The notes beneath the pieces are model-generated. The model searched no databases. It was not told where the DNA came from and was given only the letters and a program-made list of their open reading frames with translations. A stretch of DNA of 64,000 bases from Notolepis coatsorum. Its lineage: Eukaryota > Chordata > Actinopteri > Aulopiformes > Paralepididae. The position numbers were made by a program, and so were the translations under genes. The stretch covers positions 58,111,373 through 58,175,372 of the forward strand of contig OZ020592.1 of NCBI GenBank assembly GCA_963971535.1, read 5' to 3'. Positions 20,454-30,562 of the stretch are shown here, piece by piece (the stretch's first letter is position 1; each line of letters begins with the position of its first letter).

Positions 20454-23400
20454 GAGGCCTCTCCTCCAACGCTCACCGATGTGCCAGCCATCCATGGCAT
20501 CGTACCTTGGCACACCGACGTTCCCGGACTTCACGCACGAGAACAGAGCACAGTACACAGAGCTACGAATGTGCTTAGAGACAATGATGTCTGATGTAAC
20601 TGATGAACCGTACAAGTATGCTATCCTACTCAAGCACCTGAAAGTGCCCAGAGCGCACAATATAGCGCTGGCATATTCCACCTCTACTACCCCATACACC
20701 GCGGCGCTAGCAGCCCTCGACCAACGATATGGACGCATATGGGACTACGTAATACAAGAGATAAGGAATATTGACCGTCTACCCCCAGCCACAGACAATC
20801 GCTCACTAGATGACCTGTCTATCAAAGTACAATCCCTGGTAGGGATGCTGGGGGCGCAAAAGGAAAAGGGTATGCACGAACTGTACGCGAACTCTAATGT
20901 TGAGAGGATTTTAGAGAAGCTTCCGCCCGCCCGACAAGAGCGCTTCAGGCGGCAAAGAGACCACCGTGATCCTAACGGTCCCGAGCCATCCCTCCTAGAC
21001 CTAGCCGACTTCCTGGCGAGAGAAGTCAACAGCCTACGGTTGGATACGTTCGTGCGGAGCACACCAAGCTCCAGAGAGGGACCTAGGAGAGCAAACGATG
21101 GCCGCAGGCTGGTGACCATCATGCACCAAGCCGAATCAGTACCGAGCAACAAGAACCACAGTACCCCCTCGATGAAAGAGAAGTGGAAGATTGTATGCCC
21201 GTACTGCGAAAAGGAACACTGGCTGTCACACTGTGACACGTTCAAGAAGATGACCGCCGACGAGGTGAGTCAATGGATAAAGTCCAACCGACGCTGTTAC
21301 CGATGTGCGCGCAGTCACATGGCAGCCGAGTGCCGCCTAAAGAAGAGGTGTAGTCGGTGTGACGGAGCCCACTTGGACGTCCTACATGACAGTAACAGAA
21401 GAAAGCCTGCACCCTCAAGCAGCACAAAGGCAAGTGTTATGTACATTGACCCCGCCAGCAGCGGGGGCGCCCGGGTGCTCTTGAAGGTGGTCCGCGTAAC
21501 ATTGAGTTACGAAGACAAGGTCATGGACACCTACGCCGTCCTTGACGACGGGTCAGAGAAGACCCTTCTCCTCGCGTCCGCTGCGGCCCAGCTGGGGCTG
21601 CGGGGGAGCGAAGAAACGATGACGATTCGGACAATAAGAAGAGACCTGAAGACGATAAAGGGCGAGAATGTCTCCTTCACTATCGCAGCAAGCGGGCAGC
21701 CAGAGAGACGGTATAGGATCACTAACGCTTTCACCAGCCAAGACATAGGCCTGTCGCAGTACACCTACCCCATCGCCAAGCTGATGGATAAATATGTGCA
21801 CCTGCGTCAACTACCTATACCGCTCATAGACGGTGCCACCCCGACCCTGCTGATAGGATCCGACCATGCACACCTCATCGTCCCGATGGACCGGGTCCAC
21901 ACTGGGCCCAGAGGCTGTCCAGCAGCAGTCGAGACCCGCCTAGGATGGACACTACAAGGCCCCCTCTCTAGGTCTCCTAACCGAACAGCAGCCACTAGCT
22001 GCCTCCACTCCAGAGTGACAGAAGAAGACACCACCCTCCTACAGCACGTTGAGAGGCTATGGACACTAGAGACAATGCCCTTTAAGAACGAAAAGAAACA
22101 CATTCGTTCCAAGGAAGACATTTATGCTATAGCCCTCCTCGAGCGGGGGACAAAGAGAGTCAAAGTCAACGGAGTGATGAGATACGCAACTCCACTCCTG
22201 AGGCGAGAGGGTATGCCTACCTTCCACGCCCCAAAAAAAGCGACGGAGTGGTATCTATCGAACACAGAGCGGCGCCTAGCCAGAGACCCCGCTCAAGCTA
22301 CTGTGTACCGCGCTGAGATTGACAAGCTAATCACAGCGGGACACATAAAGAAAATTGACATTAAAGAGGCCGATCAGACGACCGAATCATGGTACGTGCC
22401 GCACCACAAAGTCCACCACAACGGCAAGGATCGTATTGTGTTTAACTGCAGCTACCAGATCGGATCACAAAATCTGAATAAAGAGCTCTTGCCCGGCCCA
22501 ACACTCGGCCCCTCTCTACTAGGCGTGTTGCTACGTTTCCGCCAAGACAAGGTGGCCATCAGCGGCGACATCAAAGGGATGTTCCTGCAGGTGCGACTAG
22601 TGGAGGAGGACAAGCCCCTGCTGCGGTTCTTATGGAGAGAGAGGATCGGGGATGAGCAACCATCCATCTATCAATGGGAAGTGCTCCCTTTCGGAACCAC
22701 ATGCAGCCCATGCTGTGCTACGTTTGCACTGCAAAAACACGTCGCAGAGGACCCAGCAGCTGATGAAGAGGTCCGACAAAGTGTAGGAAATAGTTTCTAC
22801 GTGGACAACTGTCTGCAAAGCGTCTCGACGCCAGAAGAAGCCGAGGCCCTCCTACTCAAGCTCCGCGCCTCCCTGATCAAAGGCGGCTTTGATCTCTGGC
22901 AGTGGGCCAGCAGCGACCCTCAAGTATTACGCAGCCTCTCCCCAGAGGACAAGGCAGCAAGCAGCGAGACCTGGATGGCGACCATCCCAGGAGAAGCCCA
23001 AGAAATGACATTAGGACTAGTCTGGCGCTTCAAAACAGACTCGCTCCATTATAAACACACACCCCTGACCAAGGAGCAGGGAAGGTCGACTTCACTACCG
23101 ACCACAAGACGGAGTGTATACAGAACACTCGCCAGACAATATGACCCGTTGGGATGTATTCTACCTTACACCACCAGGGCAAAGATGATTGTAAGAGCGT
23201 TATGGGACAAGGACCAGGGCTGGGACGACCCCATACCCGAACACCTTGCCTCCACATGGAGAGAGTGGGAGACAGAACTCAGCTCACTCCCAGGTGTCAA
23301 CATACGCAGCAGCTACTTCCCACCCACAGTGAGGCCAGAGACGTGCCAGATGGACCTGCACGTCTTCAGCGACGCTTCCGAAGTAGCCTACGGTTCGGTG

Positions 23401-25398
23401 GCCTACCTGCGGGCCCGAGAGGAGGGAGGAGAAATACATACTGCCTTCATCCTGGCTCGCTCAAGAATAGCCCCCCGCAAGCAACAATCTATCCCGCGTC
23501 TAGAGCTCTGCGCAGCCCTAGCAGGAGCGCAACTCGCCACGTTAATCCAACGTGAACTCACCATTCCGGTGCAAAGAACAATCCTGTGGTCAGACTCCAT
23601 GACCGTACTCACATGGATCCAGTCCGATTCGTGTAGATACAAGGTCTTCGTGGGAGTCAGAATCACAGAGATCCAAGATTTAACAGAAGCAGCAAGCTGG
23701 AGGTATGTGGACACAAAACACAACCCAGCTGACGTCATCACCCGGGGAATGTCCCTGGATGACCTCACCCGTCACAATCTATATAGTGACGGGCCCGAGT
23801 TCCTCAAGCTCCCGGAAGAAGAGTGGCCTACACCCACCCCACGGGAGGCGAGTGAAGAGGAGGCAGAGAAGAAGAAATCTATGTTCTGTGGGTTGACACA
23901 CAAACTCGTCCCCACAGATCCCAACATAGACGACTGCCTCACCCTTGAGAGTGCGCAGCTAAAGACATTCCTGTGGCACCACCCAGAGGTTCAGCCCACT
24001 ACTGACATTACTGCAGCTAACTACGAAGAAGCAGAACTCCTTCTGCTACAGCGAGCCCAGAGAGACTCGTTCCCCAACGAGCTAGACTGTCTACAGGGAT
24101 CAAAGCCAGTCCCGTCAGACAGCAGACTGCTCCACTTAGCCCCTGAGAGCGACGCCCATAATCTCATCAGAGTGGGTGGTCGTCTGAGGAGAGCCCCAGA
24201 CTTACCGGATGACGTCAAGTACCCGATAGTCTTAAACAGCCGACACAAGGTCACAGAGCTTATCATAAAGAAATACGACAAGGACGTGCACCACGCCGGG
24301 GCAGAGAGAGTCTTCGCGGAGATCAGACGTCGTTATTGGATACTGCAAGGGAGAGAAGCAGTACGACGCTTCCAGCGGACTTGTCTAGACTGTCGTAAAT
24401 GGCGAGCACAGCCCAGTATACCCCGGATGGCTGACCTACCCCCCTGTCGCCTCCGACTCGGCGACAAGCCTTTTCACTCCACTGGTATGGACTGTTTCGG
24501 CCCGCTGTATGTAAAGAAAGGAAGAGGGACTGAGAAGCGGTGGGGTATTGTATTCAAATGCATGACCACCCGAGCGATACACATAGAACTCCTTCCAACC
24601 ATGAGCACAGACTCATTCCTTATGGCCTTCCGGAGATTCACATCGCGGAAAGGGAAACCGTCTATATTATTGTCTGATCACGGGACAAACTTCAAAGGCG
24701 GAGAAAGAGAGCTGAGAGAGAGCTTCCAAGCTATGGGCCCAGAACTTAAGACCCACCTCGCTCCCTCTCAGATTGATTTCCAGTTTAATCCCCCGAATGC
24801 ACCTCACTTTGGTGGAACTTGGGAACGAGAAGTACGTTCAATAAAGACAGCCCTGTACGCCGTGCTTGGGGCCCAGACCGTGGCGGAAGAAGTCCTCACG
24901 ACAGTCCTCACGGAGATCGAGGGAGTATTGAACTCAAAGCCCCTCGGTTACGTCTCAAGTGATGTAGCAGATGTCGACCCAGTCACCCCCAACACTCTCT
25001 TGATGGGGCGGCTGGACCCCGCGCTACCACAGACAGTGTACAGGCCTGAAGAAGCGAACGGCCGAAGAATGTGGAGGTACAGTCAAGTATTGGCTGACAA
25101 GTTTTGGAACAGTTTCCTCCTCCACTATCTACCGTCTCTACAGACCCGCCAGAAATGGGTGAAAGAAAGAGACAATTTGACAGAAGGAACAGTCGTCATG
25201 ATTATCGACCAGTCACTACCCCGAGCTATGTGGCCGGCCGGCCGCGTAAGCAAAGTGATCACTGGTGCCGACGGAAAGGTCAGAGCGGCAGAAGTGCTTG
25301 TCCAAGGGCGGACATACACCCGGCCCGTGGCGAGGCTGATAGAGTTGCCAAGGCTCCCCGACACTCTTGATGACGACCATGACCCCCTGACTTTGTGA
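20218..25398 (+). CDS. pol: BEL/Pao Gag-Pol polyprotein (ORF2), copy 2
   Basis: The 1726-codon frame is intact, with the same domain order as copy 1: Gag-like region, zinc fingers, protease, reverse transcriptase with YVDN, RNase H, and integrase with its D, D, E residues. Three amino-acid differences from copy 1 are visible: Val to Ile before the zinc fingers (about residue 299), Ile to Met in RNase H (about residue 1127), and Asp to Asn upstream of the integrase (about residue 1287). None hits a catalytic motif. The frames of both copies are preserved, so both were under selection or the duplication is very recent. Confidence 0.95.
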   Translation: MTWQRKKKRERRRVKPNSITVLHRTRRSSTAQTLPPRLCATDPRLDSRVSLTHDQPRGIAQEYPTGTSPPRQVRGDSPRRPLLQRSPMCQPSMASYLGTPTFPDFTHENRAQYTELRMCLETMMSDVTDEPYKYAILLKHLKVPRAHNIALAYSTSTTPYTAALAALDQRYGRIWDYVIQEIRNIDRLPPATDNRSLDDLSIKVQSLVGMLGAQKEKGMHELYANSNVERILEKLPPARQERFRRQRDHRDPNGPEPSLLDLADFLAREVNSLRLDTFVRSTPSSREGPRRANDGRRLVTIMHQAESVPSNKNHSTPSMKEKWKIVCPYCEKEHWLSHCDTFKKMTADEVSQWIKSNRRCYRCARSHMAAECRLKKRCSRCDGAHLDVLHDSNRRKPAPSSSTKASVMYIDPASSGGARVLLKVVRVTLSYEDKVMDTYAVLDDGSEKTLLLASAAAQLGLRGSEETMTIRTIRRDLKTIKGENVSFTIAASGQPERRYRITNAFTSQDIGLSQYTYPIAKLMDKYVHLRQLPIPLIDGATPTLLIGSDHAHLIVPMDRVHTGPRGCPAAVETRLGWTLQGPLSRSPNRTAATSCLHSRVTEEDTTLLQHVERLWTLETMPFKNEKKHIRSKEDIYAIALLERGTKRVKVNGVMRYATPLLRREGMPTFHAPKKATEWYLSNTERRLARDPAQATVYRAEIDKLITAGHIKKIDIKEADQTTESWYVPHHKVHHNGKDRIVFNCSYQIGSQNLNKELLPGPTLGPSLLGVLLRFRQDKVAISGDIKGMFLQVRLVEEDKPLLRFLWRERIGDEQPSIYQWEVLPFGTTCSPCCATFALQKHVAEDPAADEEVRQSVGNSFYVDNCLQSVSTPEEAEALLLKLRASLIKGGFDLWQWASSDPQVLRSLSPEDKAASSETWMATIPGEAQEMTLGLVWRFKTDSLHYKHTPLTKEQGRSTSLPTTRRSVYRTLARQYDPLGCILPYTTRAKMIVRALWDKDQGWDDPIPEHLASTWREWETELSSLPGVNIRSSYFPPTVRPETCQMDLHVFSDASEVAYGSVAYLRAREEGGEIHTAFILARSRIAPRKQQSIPRLELCAALAGAQLATLIQRELTIPVQRTILWSDSMTVLTWIQSDSCRYKVFVGVRITEIQDLTEAASWRYVDTKHNPADVITRGMSLDDLTRHNLYSDGPEFLKLPEEEWPTPTPREASEEEAEKKKSMFCGLTHKLVPTDPNIDDCLTLESAQLKTFLWHHPEVQPTTDITAANYEEAELLLLQRAQRDSFPNELDCLQGSKPVPSDSRLLHLAPESDAHNLIRVGGRLRRAPDLPDDVKYPIVLNSRHKVTELIIKKYDKDVHHAGAERVFAEIRRRYWILQGREAVRRFQRTCLDCRKWRAQPSIPRMADLPPCRLRLGDKPFHSTGMDCFGPLYVKKGRGTEKRWGIVFKCMTTRAIHIELLPTMSTDSFLMAFRRFTSRKGKPSILLSDHGTNFKGGERELRESFQAMGPELKTHLAPSQIDFQFNPPNAPHFGGTWEREVRSIKTALYAVLGAQTVAEEVLTTVLTEIEGVLNSKPLGYVSSDVADVDPVTPNTLLMGRLDPALPQTVYRPEEANGRRMWRYSQVLADKFWNSFLLHYLPSLQTRQKWVKERDNLTEGTVVMIIDQSLPRAMWPAGRVSKVITGADGKVRAAEVLVQGRTYTRPVARLIELPRLPDTLDDDHDPLTL

Positions 25399-25477
25399 AC
25401 TGCCCTACCCTCACAATAGACATTGAGTAGTGGACAGTGCGGTTAATCTGTCTCTGCTTATCTAATTAGGTGGGACT

Positions 25478-25491
25478 AATTAGGAGGCGGC
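25478..25491 (+). promoter_or_regulatory. BEL polypurine tract, copy 2
   Basis: AATTAGGAGGCGGC lies directly before LTR 3, identical to the tract before LTR 2. Confidence 0.7.
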
Positions 25492-26821
25492 TGTTACGAA
25501 GGATCAGATTAAACCGAATATATATATTTATTAATTGATATATATTGCATAATATTTGTATATCGTTTGATATCCCTTGTGTATTCCTTGTACATATACA
25601 CGGAATATCCCTTTAACCTAGTACAGACCATAATATTTCGTTCTCTTATTGGACAGCGGTTCCTTAGGCGCCACTGCCATACCCCCAAGGTCTGGTTCAA
25701 AGTCACCGCCAAAGACTTGCCTGGACATGAACGGCTCTGCGCAAGGATACGAGACAGGAATAAAGCTGGTACTAGTTTGTTCACCTAACGTATAAATACG
25801 GCGCAGGTGAATACAGAAGTTAAGTTACCCAATAAGTTGAAGCCTCACCCACGATACAACGTGCGGTGAAGTATGGCCTGTTTGGCCCCAAATAGAGCAT
25901 TAAGACCGCGTGCGAATTAATAACTGAAGTATCAGAAGTTAACGCTGTACCGTCGAGTTCGACCTATTCTATTAATTCAGTAATAGTCTATTTATGTATA
26001 GTGTATCGTGCGGCTACCGTTCTACAGTGACCAGCATCACCAACGTTTCCTCGTACCAGCTAGTGTGCTTATCCAGGCTGGGCAGCTTACCCTGGCGCCT
26101 TCACCCGAGGAGCCCTAGACGAGGACCGTGTGGACATGTACACTGGATAACCTACACCGACGACTGCATAGCCCTTTTCGGCTGGATTATATTTGCTTTG
26201 GTCCTGTAATTGATGGAGCGGAGAATCGTCTACACCCACAATTGTGTGGGATTTACCCTGTGAGGAGCAACGTCGAGCCCGCCTCTCAGAAGCCTGAGGC
26301 TGGCTAGCTTTCTTCCATGCGGAGCTGCATGCCGGAGAACAGCTGTTATTCGTCTGCGGATCAAGAGATTATTGCACCGTCTCCTGTACTTGGAGTCTCC
26401 CTATTCTTCGTTGACCCAGACTCTACTACCGACAAATCCTCTCCCCTTGCTGGCCTACAACCGGAGGGACCCTACCAGTATCTCCCGCTGCCTTACTAGT
26501 GTACCATAGATATAATTCCTAAGATACAGGTGGTATTCATTATCTCCTGCGTAATATGATAATGGACTTACGTTATTGATTTGCTCACGCACATTCTTTC
26601 GCCTTATAAGCGCAACCCTACGTAAAGTATTGTTATATACTATCATTGCTGCTAATAAATATTATTATAACCCAGTTTTGTGTGGAACCGTGTCATTGTG
26701 GGAAGTGTTCATCTGATATACCTGTGTACTGTATGGCCAGTAGTAATGTACATAAGACAGTAGTGGTTTAATGATACCATACTTATATAATACAGTCAGG
26801 GAATTGTACCCCTCAGTTACA
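25492..26821 (+). repeat. BEL LTR 3 (right outer)
   Basis: 1330 bp, beginning TGTTACGAAGG and ending CTCAGTTACA, followed at once by the target duplication ACTAG. It matches LTR 2 at every base I compared, including the five sites where LTR 1 differs. Confidence 0.93.
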
Positions 26822-26826
26822 ACTAG

Positions 26827-27532
26827 GGTTATAGGATAACCTTCGTTTTTAAGATTCGTTTTCGCTTTTGCGCCAAGCTGTCATCAGAGAAACATTTGGA
26901 TGTAATTACCGCAGCGCGCAGGGAGAACTCTGTGTTGGAATATAGCCAGTTGGCAAACGTTTTATTTGTACTTGGATCATGTAGCCGGTTGAAGTTTTGT
27001 TAAAGTTGTTCAACGCATTGCTGACGTCGTGGCGAGTGATGTTTATTATTTGCTGGGTCGCTCGCTACCTGTTTTGTTGTGCTTTTCATTATTGCTCTGC
27101 TCGAAATCTGATTTCTGTTTGTTTGTATATAGTGACTGAGTAGGCTATTGTGTGTCGTGTGTGTGTGTACTGTGTGTCAAAGAAGATTCTATAGCCTTCA
27201 ATACGTTTTACGAGGCTGCTCTATAAGCGAGCACTGGGAGGGAGGCATAAATGCTTCTTAGTTTTCAGCGTGATATGCGTTATTTAGGCAGACCTATTGC
27301 ACATTTTCGTTTTTGTTTATTTATTAAGTTAATATATAAAGTGTTTAGAATATTTAAAACAAATACAAAAAAAAATATATTTTAATAATAATAATAATAT
27401 TTTTTTTTCTGGTTTTCACGCGGGCTAGGGCTTAAAATATTATTTACAGTCGGGCTTATTTTCGGGCAGGGCCTGAAGTTCACGGGCTCGGGCAGGGCTC
27501 GGGCTTTATTTCAAGGCCCTTGCAGACCACTA
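26827..27532. other. right arm of the second hAT-like element
   Basis: No gene is seen. The stretch starts with GGTTATAGGATAACC, a near-palindrome also found at the right end of the DIRS-like element (29500-29514). AT-rich runs occur at 27300-27410. It ends with CGGGCTCGGGC-type blocks that mirror the GC-rich left arm. Confidence 0.5.
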
Positions 27533-27540
27533 GTGTATAC

Positions 27541-28488
27541 GTGCAGTTGTGTTTCGGAGTTTTTTCTTGGGGGGGTTAAGGGAACAACCGCCTCCTGTTA
27601 AACTAAACATATGGGGGTGGTTGGTTCCCCGGTGTGTTGGTAGCGGAGTCGACTCTCGGGTTTAGGCCGGGCTTGACCCCGTCTGCCTGCGAGTGTGCCC
27701 CCGCACTTTTCATGACGTCTGCCAATCGTGTCAGCCTTCTCTACCTCTGCCTCTCTAGGGGGTCGGGTTTTGTGGAGGCTGCGACATGGTGCACAGCATA
27801 CCGAACGCCCCTTCCGCCGGGGTGCTGTTCACAGTAGACCCCTTAGGCGCCTGTCTAGTCCGCAGTGCTCCGGGCACAGGTCGAGTTACACTCTTGACCT
27901 GTTGCCAGGATTGAGGGATCAACCTCTTTGGGGGTTGTCTCCCCGGTGCGCCGACTGGCCCCACAGTGTTGTGGGGGTGTAGCCTCTGTAGAGTGCTTCA
28001 GGGCCGCGTGCTGTAGGGGGGAAGGGCCTGCTCTTGGATTGGGCCCTGTCCGATACGCTGGCGATGTGGGGGGTGGTGTCACTAGTGACCGTCTGGTGGG
28101 GTCTCGATGCTACGGCATCGTTGGCCTCACCAGGCCCACTTTTCGGGGGCTCCTGACCCTCAGGCTGTTCCTGGGGCTGGGTCCTCCTCTGCGCTCCGCT
28201 GCTATGGCCTTGCCACGGGGTTGGGTTCTTGACCTTTGGCCCTGTGATGTTAGGGGCTGTAACACATTTTTTTTTCTTCTCGTTCGTTCCCTAGTGGCAT
28301 GTGGGATGCGCGCCTGAGTAGTCGCGGGTCCTTCTGTGTGAAGGTAAGTCCCATGATCTGCTCACCCTGTGCGTTGAGTTGCTAAACCCTCTTCGCACAG
28401 TCGGATCCGATTCCCTCCCGTCCCCCTCTAGGGGGGTCCGGGGGCTCGGGTCCTCCCCGGTTCTGATGGTTGTGGGGGGCCTCAGCGG
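27541..28488 (+). other. non-coding interior of the DIRS-like element, right part
   Basis: GC-rich sequence with a 129-codon open frame (27928-28317) that shows no recognisable motif and is likely due to base composition. I found no reverse transcriptase or recombinase signature. Confidence 0.4.
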
Positions 28489-29191
28489 GTACATTTACAT
28501 TTAGTCATTTAGCTGACGCTTTTATCCAAAGCGACTTACAAGTTCTGTACGACAGGTCATCAGGAAGGATACAACTCTATCAGCTGAGTAACAATATTCA
28601 TCAAAGTGTTGCGTGTTACAGTGCAGGTTAGTTTATTAGGACAAGTGCATGACAGTAAGGTTAGTTAGGGTTAGATTTTTTATTTATTTATTATTTTTTT
28701 CAGATAATGGTTGAAGAAGTGCGTCTTTAGTTGACGGCGAAAGATTGGACGGGATTCGGCTGTCCTAACTGGGGTGGGTAGTTCATTCCACCATTGTGGG
28801 GCAAGGACTGAGAATAGGCGGCTTCTCTTTGATGACCCTCCCGGAGCTTGGATAGGAGTAGGTCTAAGGTGGCCAGAAGATGCAGAGCGTAGGGGTCTTG
28901 AGAGTGTGTAGTTAGAGACCATTGACCGGAGGTAGGCGGGAGCGGTTCCCTTTGCCGCACAGTATGCTAGGTCGAGGGCCTTGAAGCGGATACGTGCAGC
29001 AATGGGGAGCCAATGCAGGTCCCTAAGAAGTGGGGTGACATGGGCCGACTTCGGTAGGTTTGAGATCAGGCGGGCCGCTGCGTTCTGAATGAGTTGAAGA
29101 GGCTTGGTGGCAGTGGCCGGGAGGCCAGCTAGCAGTGCGTTGCAGTAGTCGAGGCGGGAGATTTGTCGAGCTTCCGCTCTGCTCAGCTCCT
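28489..29191 (-). pseudogene. L2-type LINE, 5'-truncated 3' end with ORF2 C-terminus
   Basis: Read on the minus strand, a frame encodes the C-terminal part of an L2-type ORF2 with SRLDYCNALLAGLP, LQLIQNAAARL, PLLRDLHWLPI and WWNELP, ending near 28683 (LKTHFFNHYL). A 3' UTR of about 190 bp follows and ends with the conserved L2/V-SINE tail (AAGTCGCTTTGGATAAAAGC) and a short TGTAAATG end. Reverse transcriptase and endonuclease are absent, the usual result of 5' truncation during target-primed reverse transcription. It sits just left of the DIRS internal complementary region. Confidence 0.8.
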
Positions 29192-29194
29192 GTG

Positions 29195-29286
29195 TTCCAC
29201 CAGAGTGCAGAGCGTAAGCTATACGATATATAACATACGGTTATCCTATAACCATAGTTATATGAGTATAGCGAGCGCTCTGCACT
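29195..29286. repeat. internal complementary region (circle junction) of the DIRS-like element
   Basis: Positions 29195-29233 are the reverse complement of the left end (5787-5826). The text continues without a gap as the reverse complement of the right end (29467-29516), joined through the shared CAT/ATG. In DIRS elements this region guides formation of a complete circular copy from a transcript lacking full ends. Confidence 0.8.
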
Positions 29287-29329
29287 GACTCACTGAGGAC
29301 CCTGTGGTCTTCGCCTTCGGTGGTGAAAG

Positions 29330-29519
29330 ACTTGGGAAGGAGCTGTTAGTATGGCCACGTCCCCGCTTATGTAGAGGAGCGGATGTGGGTGTGGCCAGGC
29401 GGATGGGTGTGTACATGTGAAGACATTTATTCAGTATTAGATTGATAAGGGATAGGGTTCCACCAGAGTGCAGAGCGCTCGCTATACTCATATAACTATG
29501 GTTATAGGATAACCGTATG
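29330..29519 (-). repeat. right inverted terminal repeat of the DIRS-like element
   Basis: Reverse-complemented, 29336-29477 matches 5811-5953. The last 40 bases (CTCGCTATACTCATATAAC and the near-palindrome GGTTATAGGATAACC) are specific to the right end and recur in the internal complementary region. Confidence 0.8.
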
Positions 29520-30562
29520 TTTTCGGGGACAGGAAATGGTTGAGGAAAGATTACTTAATTCAGTGACTGTCCCTGAAAATTGGGGACGTCTTGTCACCTT
29601 AACCCTTTCACTACCACACTAAAGGGTTAATATAGGCCTATATTTTTTCATTCAAACATTGGTAGATGCATGTTGAATAGCATACACAACAATTTGAGGC
29701 TTTGTTTCCAGGGGCTTTAAGTGTCTACGTTTGAATCTGATCCAAATCCTATCCTATCATTATCCTAGTGATTATTCCGTGGATAAACCAAAGATTTTGA
29801 TTTAAGACTGATAAACCAAGTAACCCCCGCCCCCTAAAAGAAAAGAACGATGAGCCGTTCTTTCGAATGGCTCTGGGAAAGGAACGGAACCAAAAGATTC
29901 GACTCCCTTTAAGCCATAATTCCCATCTCTAGTGCAAACAAAGCTGGCCCTGTCTCCCCTGATCACTTGTCACATGGCATGTTCACTTACTACCGGTGGA
30001 TACTGACCGACATTGGGAAAGGCTGGCCTAGGAATACGCAGATAATGTTGTGCCCAGGCAAACATAGAATTATATAGAAAGAGATGAATAGCCACGACTC
30101 CAGAAGACACAGTTGACTAGGCGGTCCTTCAATGTGGTCCAGGATGCATTTGAGGGCACACTGCGACCCAGACCACTGCCAGTGTGGTGTGAGTGATTGG
30201 ATCGCGATGCGTCCTCAATGTAGCCTTGGGTGCGTCCACACCTGTACTTGGAGCTGTCCACTTGTGCTCAGATCACTCAGGTCGGATCTTAAATGCCAGG
30301 TGCAAACAGGCTCTCTCTCTGATAGCTACAGGAAGGAGTCAGTCTAAGCTTGATGTTGATCTCAACATTTGTATTCGATTCTTATTAATACATGTATATT
30401 AACCATGGAGATCTGTCCACGTACATAACAATATCGGTTCCTTAAGTTCCTTAAATAAATGTAATTCGCATTTCCTTGAAATAAGAGAGAGAAAGAAAGA
30501 CATTGCCAGTGTGACAGTTTTCCATTATAATACAGATAAGAGTGTGTCAACGAATTTACCTA
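29520..30562. other. unassigned sequence with a hAT-like end
   Basis: No gene is recognised. At 29836-29937 the text AACGATGAGCCGTTCTTTCG ... ATTCCCATCTCTAG resembles the right end of a fish non-autonomous hAT element, with no left end or target duplication found. The rest (30060-30360 and others) shows short frames without known domains. Confidence 0.4.

Larger units (their letters stand above)
10126..26821 (+). mobile_element. BEL/Pao retrotransposon in tandem, three LTRs and two internal regions
   Basis: The order is LTR (10126-11449), internal (11450-17805), LTR (17806-19135), internal (19136-25491), LTR (25492-26821). The whole block is bounded by one 5-bp duplication ACTAG (10121-10125 and 26822-26826), with no duplication at the inner LTR. 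Both internal regions are 6356 bp long and nearly identical, with four amino-acid differences visible between them. A single insertion that later became a tandem by unequal recombination between LTRs explains this best. Both copies keep intact frames. Confidence 0.93.
9952..27532. mobile_element. second hAT-like element, split by the BEL tandem
   Basis: The ends read TAGTGCACTGCAA on the left and, reverse-complemented, TAGTGGTCTGCAA on the right. A perfect 8-bp duplication GTGTATAC flanks them (9944-9951 and 27533-27540). Without the BEL insertion the element is about 880 bp: a GC-rich left arm with CCCGG clusters (9952-10125) and a right arm (26827-27532) ending in related CGGGCTCGGGC blocks. 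No transposase frame is visible. Confidence 0.8.
5787..29519 (+). mobile_element. DIRS-like element with nested insertions
   Basis: The two ends are inverted copies: 5811-5953 matches the reverse complement of 29336-29477. At 29195-29286 an internal complementary region reads as the reverse complement of the left end joined to that of the right end, sharing an ATG trinucleotide. This is the hallmark of DIRS elements, which replicate through a circle and integrate with a tyrosine recombinase. One broken ORF1-like frame lies at 6121-7137. No reverse transcriptase or tyrosine recombinase is seen, so this copy would be non-autonomous. It now carries two hAT elements, a BEL tandem and a LINE end. 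Confidence 0.75.

Noticed and set aside
10126-26821. Two independent BEL insertions next to each other
   Set aside because: Two insertions would give four LTRs and two target duplications. Only three LTRs and one outer duplication pair are present.
27928-28317. 129-codon frame in the GC-rich right part of the DIRS-like element
   Set aside because: No motif, a composition typical of chance frames in GC-rich DNA, and no partner copy.
5787-29519. A large class II element (Polinton or Crypton-like) because of the inverted ends
   Set aside because: No polymerase, integrase or capsid-type gene is visible, and the circle-junction region at 29195-29286 fits DIRS specifically.
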